A stretch of DNA of 46,529 nucleotides from Triparma columacea (taxonomy: Eukaryota; Sar; Bolidophyceae; Parmales; Triparmaceae): assembly GCA_030267965.1 (NCBI GenBank), contig BRYA01000303.1, positions 8,487 to 55,015 of the forward strand, in the 5' to 3' direction. Numbering within the stretch: the first letter of the stretch is position 1; every line of letters begins with the position of its first letter. The notes under the pieces are model-generated. The model had not been told where the DNA came from, searched no databases, and saw only the letters and a list, made by a program, of their open reading frames with translations. A program made the translations under genes and the position numbers. Positions 32,836 to 41,993 of the stretch are shown here, piece after piece.

Positions 32836-33159
32836 GATTGTCGGGGTCGCGGTTTGGACAGGTTTTGGGTGAAAATGAGGGCAGTTAAGAATTGAGGGGA
32901 AGAGAGGAAGGAGCGAGGAGGACTCATTAACTCACACACACACACACACACGGACACACACACACACGCACACACACACCTACACACTCACACACCACTC
33001 CACCTTATACCATACATACCCTCTCCGCCACTCTCTTCCCTCAACTCCTCTCTCTCCTCTTCGACAACATCAAGCTCCCTTTTATTCATCCCCAACCACC
33101 CATCTTTACCCTCTCCCACTCCTCTCCTCTCCTCTCCTCCTGATACCATTGGGCATTTG
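32836..33159. other. Divergent intergenic region with CA repeat
   Basis: 324 bases between the trypsin-ankyrin gene (-) and the pseudouridine synthase (+). A CA tract with a few interruptions occupies about 32934-32996, and a CTCCT-rich stretch precedes the + start. No gene is seen. Confidence 0.6.
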
Positions 33160-34023
33160 ATGATTTCGACGCTCTTCCTGCTCTTGTTGGTGTTGGCCCT
33201 ATCAATATCGAGAACAACGCCCTTATCTCTGTCTCCAGTTTCCAGAATAACCCCCAAGGCTTCCAGACAGCGTATTCCAATACTACAATACACGGACGAC
33301 TTCGTTGTCGTCAACAAACCCCCCGGCCTTACTGTACACCACGCCGCAGACAGTAGAGGTAGGAGGCTTGTGCTTACGACGATGCTAAAGCGCCAGCTTC
33401 GTAGAAAGGTGCAGCCCGTGCATCGTCTCGACCACCGTACCAGTGGTGCGCTGCTCTTTGCTTTCAACAGTGCCGCCTGTGCGAAGCTGCAAGCGGCCAT
33501 GTCGAATCCGACAGCGAGGAAACATTACATCGCACTCGTCAGGGGAGAGTGGAGGAACGAGGAGGCAGATTTCACTTATGACGAACCCGTCAGTGTTGGG
33601 CGTGACAATGATGGTGTGAAAATTTACAAGAACGCGACGACTGTGTTTCACGTCATTTCATCGCAGTCGAACGCGACTATTATGTTATGCGAGCCGAAAA
33701 CGGGACGAACTCACCAGATAAGGAAGCATTTGTATAACTTAGGGCACCCCATCATAGGCGACACCGAGCACGGCGATTCCAAGGTCAACAGGTGGTGGAG
33801 GACGGAAAGGAACTTTGATAGATTAGGTCTGCACTGCATTGAGATGACACTGCCGGGGGTCTTATCTGAAGTAGCACCGTTGGGGGAAGAATGGGAAGAC
33901 GCTTTAAAGAGGGAACCGATGTGGAGTAAAGCCGTGGTGAAGGATCCGAGATTGGCTAAGGAACCAAGAGACTTTCGAGGAGGTTCGTTCGGCAAGACTA
34001 CAAAAACGGGGGAAGAAACATAG
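33160..34023 (+). CDS. RluA-family (TruC-like) pseudouridine synthase, 287 aa
   Basis: The start is ATG 33160. A hydrophobic N-terminus (MISTLFLLLLVLALSI) precedes the catalytic domain and suggests entry into the secretory path, perhaps to the plastid. The domain has FVVVNKPPGLTVHHAA, the catalytic HRLDHRTSGALL (Asp of HRLD), RKHYIALVRG, the substrate-site segment LCEPKTGRTHQIRKHL and HPIIGDTEHGDS. TruC of E. coli shows the same order, with HRLDRPTSGVLL and EPKTGRKHQLRRHL, and acts on tRNA uridine 65. The target RNA here could be tRNA or organellar rRNA. It is one uninterrupted exon, with a basic C-terminal extension (about 35 residues). Confidence 0.93.
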   Translation: MISTLFLLLLVLALSISRTTPLSLSPVSRITPKASRQRIPILQYTDDFVVVNKPPGLTVHHAADSRGRRLVLTTMLKRQLRRKVQPVHRLDHRTSGALLFAFNSAACAKLQAAMSNPTARKHYIALVRGEWRNEEADFTYDEPVSVGRDNDGVKIYKNATTVFHVISSQSNATIMLCEPKTGRTHQIRKHLYNLGHPIIGDTEHGDSKVNRWWRTERNFDRLGLHCIEMTLPGVLSEVAPLGEEWEDALKREPMWSKAVVKDPRLAKEPRDFRGGSFGKTTKTGEET

Positions 34024-34389
34024 AGAAAAGATATATATATTATAATATTCCTATCGTTTTTTTCTTCAAACGACAAAGTATCAAGAGTGTTTATAAGTAA
34101 CGACTCGATTACGACACCTCTCATCATACAAGAGGGAGGTTTGGCATGTTTGATTTTGGAGTGATGTTCGACATGAGGCATCCAGTAAATGTCGTGCATG
34201 CGTGATAATGACGGATCAAGAAAACATTCGCCCCCAAATAATAGCGTCACAATGTTCATGTTTGTAAGGGTAATTCATTCTTCCCCCCCCACTTTGTGAC
34301 CCCTTTCATCCCCCCCCCCCCCATCCAAAGTTGTAATTATGTCCCTATTAAAGATTCCAATCCTCTCCCTCCCTACCCCTTCCCTCTCC
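34024..34389. other. Convergent intergenic region
   Basis: 366 bases between two converging genes. It starts AT-rich (ATATATATTATAATATT near 34031), likely the 3' end of the synthase gene, and later has C-runs near 34283-34322. No gene is recognised. Confidence 0.5.
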
Positions 34390-35524
34390 TTAGTTCCAAG
34401 TGCTGTTACCTCTTGATCCCCTATTCCCGTTATTCCCATACCCGTAACCTCTCCCATTATTATTCCCCCCCCCCCCACCAATATCAGCGAATGCGTCGAA
34501 GTTACCCTGCTGTACACCTCTCCCACCAATCCCACCCATATTCCCCCCTGGGCCAACACGAGACTGCTGTTGGTTAGTGTGTTGAATGTTAGGTTTAACC
34601 GGACTAGTTGCGCTAAGTATATCCCCCCCCCCCCCAAAAGGGTCCACACTAGGCGTTTGCACTGGCTCTTGTCTGACTTCCGGTGGTGCTGATACCCCCC
34701 TTTGTTTGGCTGCTGCTTGTATGCCTATTGATAGGAGCTCGTCTTCGTTAGACGTCAATGAGTTTAGTAAGTCGTGGTGGGAGGAGGGGGGAGGGGTGTG
34801 GGAGGAGGCGGTGGGGGCGTGGGAGGGAGGAGGGGGGGAGGGGGAGGAAACGTCAAAGAGGAGAGACTCAGAGACGGGGGCGGGGGGAGGGACAGAGGCT
34901 ACGGTTGGCTTGGGAACATTGACTTCTGAGCGAGAGGTGGGGGTGGAGGAAGGGTTCGAGGAATTGTTTGTAGAGCTGGGGTGGTAACCGTTGGAGCGGT
35001 AACCGTTGGTGGAAGGTTTAACAGCTGGTGTTGCAGCTGGTGTTGAACCTTGATTAGAATAGGGATTAGAATACTCCTCCAATCTTGTTAGCTTCCCAAA
35101 TACAACCTCACCACTTGAGCCTTTAAATGTTGGTATAGGATCATTGTCATTAACAACATCTAACCATACGTGTCCTTTACCTAAATTGGTCTTAAATCTC
35201 CAATGAAACACCCCAGGGAGAGGAAATGTGGATTTAAGTTCCGACAATGTGTAAGGAGGTGAGGATTGTGTTGTATAGATGTTGGGATAACCTTCACTAT
35301 CACCATCTGTTGGTATAAAGTATCTATACGATTGGTTGTTGGAGTATTTGGAGTGATTGGGGTTATTTTGAGTTAGCAAATGAGGTATAATGAGTGAGAA
35401 GCGAGGGCTCCTCTTGAGTGAGTGCTTGCCATATATTGGGACCAATTCATCCAATACACTCCATTTAAACTCAGCTTGGGAATAAAGGACTGTACAGTGC
35501 TGTTACTTACCGAATAGCTGGCAT
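34390..35524 (-). CDS. DIX-like domain protein with long disordered tail, 360 aa
   Basis: The main exon is 35458-34390, and a 14-nt first exon (35524-35511, MPAI plus two bases) is proposed because the main frame has no ATG near its start; the GTAAGT donor is good, but the GGAG acceptor is weak. Residues about 45-130 read SYRYFIPTDGDSEG, YTLSELKSTFPLPGVFHWRF and VWLDVVNDNDPIPTFKG, then VVFGKLTRLEEY. This resembles DIX domains (FPLPGxYHFRFK, VWLDV), which polymerise head to tail. The rest is low complexity: Ser/Pro/Asn-rich, with SFDAFAD-like and NMGGIGGRG motifs at the end. A signalosome or condensate scaffold is a possible role. The G/C-rich C-terminal repeats make the exact frame there less certain. 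Confidence 0.65.
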
Positions 35525-35730
35525 TTTAGGCCGTCTTGAACTAAATGAGATCTAGGTGAGCAATGGGAGAATTTGGGTTAGAGAAACTGATCCTGGAAAC
35601 CGGGAGATGGGAGAAATGGGGAGAAAGAAAAAATATTTCACACGCAACAATAAACACAGGATTGAGTTCTTAATATTGTCATCTAGTATTATGATCCGAC
35701 TGTTTCTCCTGTCCGACAGTGATTGATTTT

Positions 35731-38700
35731 TTACAGAAACTCAAGAATCTCTCTCCACAAAACTTTCGGGATCTTGTCACGTGCCTGACTTGCCCTTAGC
35801 GGTGGTGCTTCAACTCCGTCAGTTCGCTTCCTTTTCCTACCCGATCTCCTGGGTGGATTCTCCACGTGATCCCAGGTCCCCTTAAGGCATAGAAGAGCGT
35901 TGACACGTTCACGTATGCGGTGCCACCTAGAATGAAGGAGGTCCTCGACGGTCGACATATTTTGATCGGCAGCGGCAGCGATTAGGGCGGTGCAGTCAGA
36001 GAAGCAGTCTTCACCGATGGAGACAGCGGGAGATAGATTGAGTTTCGTTAGGGCGGAGCAATTTCTGAAGGCCTCACGGCCAATCTTCGTCACTGAGTCC
36101 GGGATGGTGATGGCCGTGAGGGAAGAGCAGTCTTCGAAGGCGCGATCGCCAATTGTCGTCACTCCATCCGGGATGGTGATGGCTGTGAGGGAGGAGCATT
36201 CGAAGAAGACGCGTTCACCAATTGTCGTCACTCCGTCTGGGAGGGTGATGGCCGTGAGGGAGGAGCATTCTTGGAAGGCATGACTGCCAATTTTCGTCAC
36301 TGAGTTCGGGATGTTGATGGCCGTGAGGGAGGAGCATCCCAAGAAGGCGCTAATGCCAATCATCGTCACTCCGTCCGGGATTGTGATGGCCGTGAGGGAG
36401 GAGCACCCATCAAAAGCGTGCCAGCCAATCTCTGTCACTCCATCCGGGATGGTGATGGCCGTGAGGGAGGAGCACCCATCAAAAGCGTGCCAGCCAATCT
36501 CTGTCACTCCATCCGGGATGGTGATGGCCGTGAGGGAGGAGCATCCATCGAAGGCTTGTTTGCCAATTGTCGTTACTCCAATTGGGATGGTGATGGCCGT
36601 GAGGGAGGAGCATCTCAAGAAGGTGCAATCGCCAATCATTGTCACTCCATCTGGGATGGTGATGGCCATGAGGGAAGAGCATCCATCGAAGGTGCCATCG
36701 CCAATCGCTGTCACTGAGTCCGGGATGGTGAAGGCCGTGAGGGAGGAGCATCCCATGAAGGCTTCATTGCCAATATCCGTCACTGAGTCCGGGATTGTGA
36801 TGGCTGTGAGGGAGGAGCAATCTTCGAAGGCTTCATCACCAATCGTTGTCAATCCATCCGGGATTGTGATGGCTGCGAGGGAGGAGCATCCTCTGAAGGC
36901 GGCATCGCCAATTGTTGTCACTGAGTCCGGGATTGTGATGGCCATGAGGGAGGAGCATCCGTAGAAGGCCCATGTACCAATCTTCGTCGCTGAGCCCGGA
37001 ATTGTGATGGCCGTGAGGGAGGAGCATCTGTATAAGGCGCGTTCGCCAATTGTTGTCACTCCGTCCGGGATCGTGATGGCTGTGAGGGACGAGCATCCAC
37101 CGAAGGCGCGTTCGCCAATTGTTGTCACTCCGTCCGGGATCGTGATGGCTGTGAGGGACGAGCATCCACCGAAGGCGCCCTCACTAATCGTCCTCACAGA
37201 GTCCGGGATTGTGATGGCTGTAAGGGAGGAGCATTCGTAGAAGGCATTTTTGCCAGTCGTCGTTACTCCGTCTGGGATGGTGATGGCCGTGAGGGAGGAG
37301 CATCTTGAGAAGGCTTCCTCACTAATCGTCGTCACTCCAACTGGGATGGTGATGGCCGTGAGGGAGGAGCATCCCATGAAGACGCCACCGCCAATCGTCG
37401 TCACTCCGTCCGGGATTGTGATGGCTGCGAGAGAGGAGCATCCTCTGAAGGCGGCATCGCCAATTGTCGTCACTGAGTCCGGGATGGTGATGGCCGTGAG
37501 GGAAGAGCATCCTTCGAAGGCGCCCTCGTCAATCATCGTCACTCCGTCCGGGATTGTGATGGCCGTGAGGGAGGAGCATCTAGAGAAGGCGCCTTTGCCA
37601 GTCGTTGTCACTCCCTTTGGGATTGTGATGGCCGTGAGGGAGGAGCATTCCCTTAAGGCATATTCGCCAATTGTCGTCACTCTGTCTGGGATTGTGATCG
37701 CCATGAGGGAAGAGCATCGGCAGAAGGCGCCATTGTCAATCGTTGTCACTCCGTCAGGGATTGTGATGGACGTGAGAGAGAAGCATTCGTAGAAGGCGCC
37801 CTCGCCAATTGTCGTCACTCCGTCAGGGATGGTGATGGCCGTGAGGGAGGAGCATTCGGAGAGGGCGCTATTGCCAATCATCGACAATCCCTCAGGGACG
37901 GTGATGGCCGTGAGGGAGGAACATTCCCTTAAGGCGCCATCGCCAATCGTCGTCACTCCGTCCGGGATGGTGATGGCCGTGAGGGAGGAACATCCCCTCA
38001 AGGCGTCTTCGCCAATCATTGTCACTCCATCCGGGATTGTGATGGCCATGAGGGAGGAGCATCCAGCGAAGGCGCCATCGCCAATAGCTGTCACTGAGTC
38101 CGGGATGGTGATGGCCGTGAGGGAGGAGCATCCCTGGAAGGCGTTTTCGCCAATTATCGTCACTCCGTTCGGGATGGTGATGGCCGTGAGGGAGGAGCAT
38201 CTAGAGAAGGCGCCTTTGCCAATCATTGTCACTCCGTCCGGGATGGTGATGGCCGTGAGGGACGAACATCCTTCGAAGGCGCACTCGTTAATCTTCGTCA
38301 CTCCGTCCGGAATGGTGATCGCCGTGAGGGAAGAGCATTGGCAGAAGGCGCCATTGTCAATCGTTGTCACTCCGTCAGGGATGGTAATGGCTGTGAGAGA
38401 GGAGCATTCGTAGAAGGCGCCCTCGCCAATTGTCATCAATCCGTCCGGGATGGTGATAGCCGTGAGGGAGGAGCATCCGTGAAAGACGCCATCGCCAATC
38501 ATTGTCACTCCGTCCGGGATGGTGATGGCTGTGAGGGAAGAGCAACCGGAGAAGGCAAATTCGCCAATCGTCATCACTCCGTCTGGGATGGTGATGGTCG
38601 TGAGGGAAGAGCATCTGTAGAAGGCGTGATTGCCAATTGTTGTCACTCCATCTGGGATGGTGATGGCCGTGAGGGAGGAGCATCTTGAGAAAGTGCCCTC

Positions 38701-39168
38701 TCTTATCATCGTCACTCCGTCCGGGATTGTGATGGCCGTGAGGGAGGAACAACGCCTGAAGGCGCCATTGCCAATCGATGTCACTGAGTCCGGGATAGTG
38801 ATAGCACCGAGGGAGGAGCATCCCAGGAAGGTTTCATTTGGAATCGACGTCACTCCTTGTGCAAAAGTCACTTCCGTGACTTCACATCGCCTCATGAAGC
38901 TCCCTGTTCCGGAGTTTACTGCTGTTTTGGGAAGGGGAGAGTCCCCATCATCTGGGTCGTCGTCGTCATCACCATGGTTATCACTATCGTCATCAGTATA
39001 GTCATTAGTACAGTCACTACAGTCATCACTAGAGTCATCACTAGAGTCCGAGTCACCACTATAGTCATCACCATAAGCATTGTCTAATTCACTCATAGTA
39101 CCAACCCTAACAGGTTGCAATACAAACCTCCCCATCGGACTCATCCGCCCATCAATATAAAATGTCAT
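35731..39168 (-). CDS. Giant BspA-like leucine-rich-repeat protein, 1145 aa
   Basis: The start at ATG 39168 (MTFYIDGRMSPMGRF) differs from the other LRR genes. An acidic Asp/Ser region of about 60 residues (GDSDSSDDSSDDCSD, then DDDDDPDDGD) precedes a segment (PLPKTAVNSGTGSF) that aligns with the usual MPxxAVYSGTGSF start. So this copy seems to have gained a 5' extension, or the others lost it. About 42 repeats of 23 residues follow, mostly CSSLTAITIPDGVTTIGxxAF, then the shared C-terminus (GEDCFSDCTALIAAAADQNM, RWHRIRERV, RSGRKRKRTD, IPKVLWREILEFL). Two pairs of adjacent 69-bp units are identical, so expansion is recent. At 79 kDa or more of solenoid it is the longest of the family here. Likely protein-binding; role unknown. 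Confidence 0.9.
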   Translation of the reverse strand: MTFYIDGRMSPMGRFVLQPVRVGTMSELDNAYGDDYSGDSDSSDDSSDDCSDCTNDYTDDDSDNHGDDDDDPDDGDSPLPKTAVNSGTGSFMRRCEVTEVTFAQGVTSIPNETFLGCSSLGAITIPDSVTSIGNGAFRRCSSLTAITIPDGVTMIREGTFSRCSSLTAITIPDGVTTIGNHAFYRCSSLTTITIPDGVMTIGEFAFSGCSSLTAITIPDGVTMIGDGVFHGCSSLTAITIPDGLMTIGEGAFYECSSLTAITIPDGVTTIDNGAFCQCSSLTAITIPDGVTKINECAFEGCSSLTAITIPDGVTMIGKGAFSRCSSLTAITIPNGVTIIGENAFQGCSSLTAITIPDSVTAIGDGAFAGCSSLMAITIPDGVTMIGEDALRGCSSLTAITIPDGVTTIGDGALRECSSLTAITVPEGLSMIGNSALSECSSLTAITIPDGVTTIGEGAFYECFSLTSITIPDGVTTIDNGAFCRCSSLMAITIPDRVTTIGEYALRECSSLTAITIPKGVTTTGKGAFSRCSSLTAITIPDGVTMIDEGAFEGCSSLTAITIPDSVTTIGDAAFRGCSSLAAITIPDGVTTIGGGVFMGCSSLTAITIPVGVTTISEEAFSRCSSLTAITIPDGVTTTGKNAFYECSSLTAITIPDSVRTISEGAFGGCSSLTAITIPDGVTTIGERAFGGCSSLTAITIPDGVTTIGERALYRCSSLTAITIPGSATKIGTWAFYGCSSLMAITIPDSVTTIGDAAFRGCSSLAAITIPDGLTTIGDEAFEDCSSLTAITIPDSVTDIGNEAFMGCSSLTAFTIPDSVTAIGDGTFDGCSSLMAITIPDGVTMIGDCTFLRCSSLTAITIPIGVTTIGKQAFDGCSSLTAITIPDGVTEIGWHAFDGCSSLTAITIPDGVTEIGWHAFDGCSSLTAITIPDGVTMIGISAFLGCSSLTAINIPNSVTKIGSHAFQECSSLTAITLPDGVTTIGERVFFECSSLTAITIPDGVTTIGDRAFEDCSSLTAITIPDSVTKIGREAFRNCSALTKLNLSPAVSIGEDCFSDCTALIAAAADQNMSTVEDLLHSRWHRIRERVNALLCLKGTWDHVENPPRRSGRKRKRTDGVEAPPLRASQARDKIPKVLWREILEFL

Positions 39169-39489
39169 CCCAAACCTTTTGGTTAGGTGAGAATGGAAGA
39201 CAAGTGGGTAAATCGTGGTCAACGAGAGGACTGTTATTTACTTATTATTAACGTTTACAACTATTTTAGACCAATGAAGTGCTAATTCAGTAGACTTTAA
39301 ACACCAAAGTATGAACAAAGAATGGAACAAGATGAAACAAGTGGCCTAATTAAGTGGCCAAAGAGTAACAGAGAAATTAGTTGGTAATTGGAAATGGGCG
39401 GAATGGCAGAATGGGCTTTATCATTTATTTTAAGTGAACGAAGTGAGGAAGAAGTGAAAGAGAACGACGATTGATTCAAAAACAAAGAG
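39169..39489. other. Spacer between tandem LRR genes
   Basis: 321 AT-rich bases between the stop of the downstream-positioned 721-aa gene's neighbour and the next start on the - strand. It should contain the promoter of the 1145-aa gene and the 3' end of the 721-aa gene. No other gene is seen. Confidence 0.5.
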
Positions 39490-41655
39490 TTACAGATACT
39501 CCAGAATCTCTCTCCACAAAACTTTCGGTATCTTCTCACGTGCCTCACTTGCCCTTAGCGGGGCTTCAACTTCTGTTCGTTTCCTCTTCAGACTATCTGG
39601 TCTACTGGGTTGATTCTCCACGTGATCCCAGCTTCCCTTGAGGCACAGCAGAGCGTTGACGCGTTCACGTATGCGGTGCCACCTGTCATGGAGGAGGTCC
39701 TCGACGGTCGACATATTTTGATTGGCAGCGGCAGCGATTAGGGCGGTGCAGTCAGAGAAGCAGTCTTCACCGATGGAGACAGCAGGAGATAGACTGACTT
39801 TTATCAGGGCAGAGCAATCTCTGAATGCTGCATCGCCAATCGTTGTCACTCCGTCCGGGATGGTGATGGCCGTGAGGGAGGTGCATTCTCTGAAGGCGCT
39901 AATGCGAATCATCGTCACTCCATCCGGGATGGTGATGGCCGTGAGGGAGGAACATCTGTAGAAGGCTTCATTGCCAATTTTCGTCACTCCTTCCGGGATG
40001 GTGATGGCCGTGAGGGAGGAGCATCCTCTAAAGGCCCAGCCGCCAATCGTTGTCACTCCGTCTGGAATTGTGATGGCCGTGAGAGAGGAGCATTCGTAGA
40101 AGGCGTGTTCGCCAATCGTTGTCACTCCGTCCGGGATGGTGATGGCCGTGAGGGAGGAGCATTCTATGAAGGCGCCATCGCTAATCGTCGTCACTGAGTC
40201 CGGGATGGTGATGGCCGTGAGGGAGGAGCATTCCCAGAAGGCGCACTGGTAAATCTTCGTCACTCCGTCCGGAATGGTGATGGCCGTGAGGGAGGAGCAT
40301 CCGGAGAAGGCTTTTTCGCCAATCGTTGTCACTCCGTCCGGGATGGCGATGGCCGTGAGGGAGGAGCATGAGTGGAAGGTCCTTTGGTCAATCGTTGTCA
40401 CTCCGTCCTGGATGGTGATAGCCGTGAGGGAGGAGCAGTCTTCGAAGGCGCCTTCGCCAATCTTTGTCACTCCGTCCGGGATGGTGATGGACGTGAGGGA
40501 GGAGCATCCGTCGAAGGCGTGTTGGCCAATCGATGTCACTCTGTCCGGGATTGTGATGGCTGTGAGGGAGGAGCATTTGAAGAAGGCGCCCTCACCAATC
40601 TCCGTCACTCCGTCTGGGATTGTGATGGCCGTGAGGGAGGAGCATCCGTAGAAGGCGCATTCGCCAATCTCCTTCACTCCGTCTAGGATGGTGATGGCCA
40701 TGAGGGAGGAGCATCCATTGAAGGCGTCATCGCCTATTGTCGTCACTCCTTCTGGGATGGTAATGGCCGTGAGGGAGGAACATCCTCTCAAGGTGTCTTT
40801 GCCAATCATTGTCACTCCGTCCGGCATTGTGATGGCTGTGAGAGAGGAGCATCCATAGAAGGCGCCCTCGTCAATCATCGTCACTTTGTCCGGGATGGTG
40901 ACGGCCGTGAGGGAGGAGCAGTTTTGGAAGGTGCTCTCGCCAATTATCCTCACTGAGTCCGGGATGGTGATGGCCGTAAGGGAGGAGCACCCAGAGAAGG
41001 CACCATCGCAAATCTTCGTCACTCCGTCCGGAATGGTGATGGCCATAAGGGAGGAGCACCCTTGAAAAGCGTAGAAGCCAATCTCCGTCACTCCGTCCGG
41101 GATTGTGATGGCCGTGAGGGAGGAGCATCCAAAGAAGGCTTGATAGTCAATCGTGTCCACTGAGCCCGGGATTGTGATGGCCGTGAGGGAGGAGCATTCA
41201 TAGAAGGTTTTTTGGTCAATTGTCGTCACTCCGATTGGGATGGTGATGGCCGTGAGGGAGGAGCATCCTCTGAAGGCGCCATCGCCAATTGTTGTAACTC
41301 CATCTGGGATGGTAATGGCCATGAGGGAGGAGCATCCTCTGAAGGCGTCATCGCCTATTGTCGTCACTCCTTCTGGGATGGTAATGGCCGTGAGGGAGGT
41401 GCATCCCCAGAAGGCGCGTTCGCCAATTGTCGTCACTCCAATTGGGATGGTGATGGCCGTGAGGGAGGAGCAGAAGCAGAAGGCACGTGGACTAATCATC
41501 GTCACTGAGTCTGGGATGGTAACAGCCGTGAGGGAGGAGCATCCGAAGAAGGTTTTATCGGCAATCGACGTCACTCCTTCTACAAAAGTCACTTCTGTGA
41601 GTTCAGTATCGTCTTCGAAGCTCCCTGTGCCAGAGTATACTGCTGAGTGGGGCAT
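39490..41655 (-). CDS. BspA-like leucine-rich-repeat protein, 721 aa
   Basis: The start at ATG 41655 (MPHSAVYSGTGSF) aligns with two sister genes. About 27 repeats of 23 residues follow, then the conserved C-terminus (SIGEDCFSDCTALIAAAANQ, RWHRIRERVNALLCLKG, RPDSLKRKRTE, IPKVLWREILEYL). It lies head to tail with the 1145-aa gene, and the C-termini of the two differ at few positions, which suggests local duplication. There is no signal peptide. The basic RKR cluster may be a nuclear signal. Confidence 0.92.
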   Translation of the reverse strand: MPHSAVYSGTGSFEDDTELTEVTFVEGVTSIADKTFFGCSSLTAVTIPDSVTMISPRAFCFCSSLTAITIPIGVTTIGERAFWGCTSLTAITIPEGVTTIGDDAFRGCSSLMAITIPDGVTTIGDGAFRGCSSLTAITIPIGVTTIDQKTFYECSSLTAITIPGSVDTIDYQAFFGCSSLTAITIPDGVTEIGFYAFQGCSSLMAITIPDGVTKICDGAFSGCSSLTAITIPDSVRIIGESTFQNCSSLTAVTIPDKVTMIDEGAFYGCSSLTAITMPDGVTMIGKDTLRGCSSLTAITIPEGVTTIGDDAFNGCSSLMAITILDGVKEIGECAFYGCSSLTAITIPDGVTEIGEGAFFKCSSLTAITIPDRVTSIGQHAFDGCSSLTSITIPDGVTKIGEGAFEDCSSLTAITIQDGVTTIDQRTFHSCSSLTAIAIPDGVTTIGEKAFSGCSSLTAITIPDGVTKIYQCAFWECSSLTAITIPDSVTTISDGAFIECSSLTAITIPDGVTTIGEHAFYECSSLTAITIPDGVTTIGGWAFRGCSSLTAITIPEGVTKIGNEAFYRCSSLTAITIPDGVTMIRISAFRECTSLTAITIPDGVTTIGDAAFRDCSALIKVSLSPAVSIGEDCFSDCTALIAAAANQNMSTVEDLLHDRWHRIRERVNALLCLKGSWDHVENQPSRPDSLKRKRTEVEAPLRASEAREKIPKVLWREILEYL

Positions 41656-41993
41656 TTTTGGGAAGGGGAGAGTCCCGGGGTTGAGAGGTCTTTATAACCT
41701 GTCTTTTCGGTAACAGTTGAAAGCCTAAGCTATTTTGAACTGATTCTCTACGAGTTCCTACATTTTTACGGGATAAGGAGGGTTAGTGTGGTGTGATGGA
41801 GTAAGAACAAGGGAGAGGTATTGTTAGACCCTCAAGGATTCGTCATTGTGGTGTCACTGGCGGTCCTCTGCCCATCGTCATTGTTGTCCGCCTTACCGTT
41901 TCAAAGCTGATTAATTGCCCGAGAACCAAGCTTCGAAATTGCCCAAGTGACCAAGTGACCAAGGCCCCAAGTGCAGCCCAAACTCCAAATCCA
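41656..41993. other. Divergent intergenic region
   Basis: 338 bases between the LRR gene (-) and the EngB gene (+). A non-ATG frame is open from 41955 into EngB; no ATG is found before 41994. No motif stands out. Confidence 0.4.
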
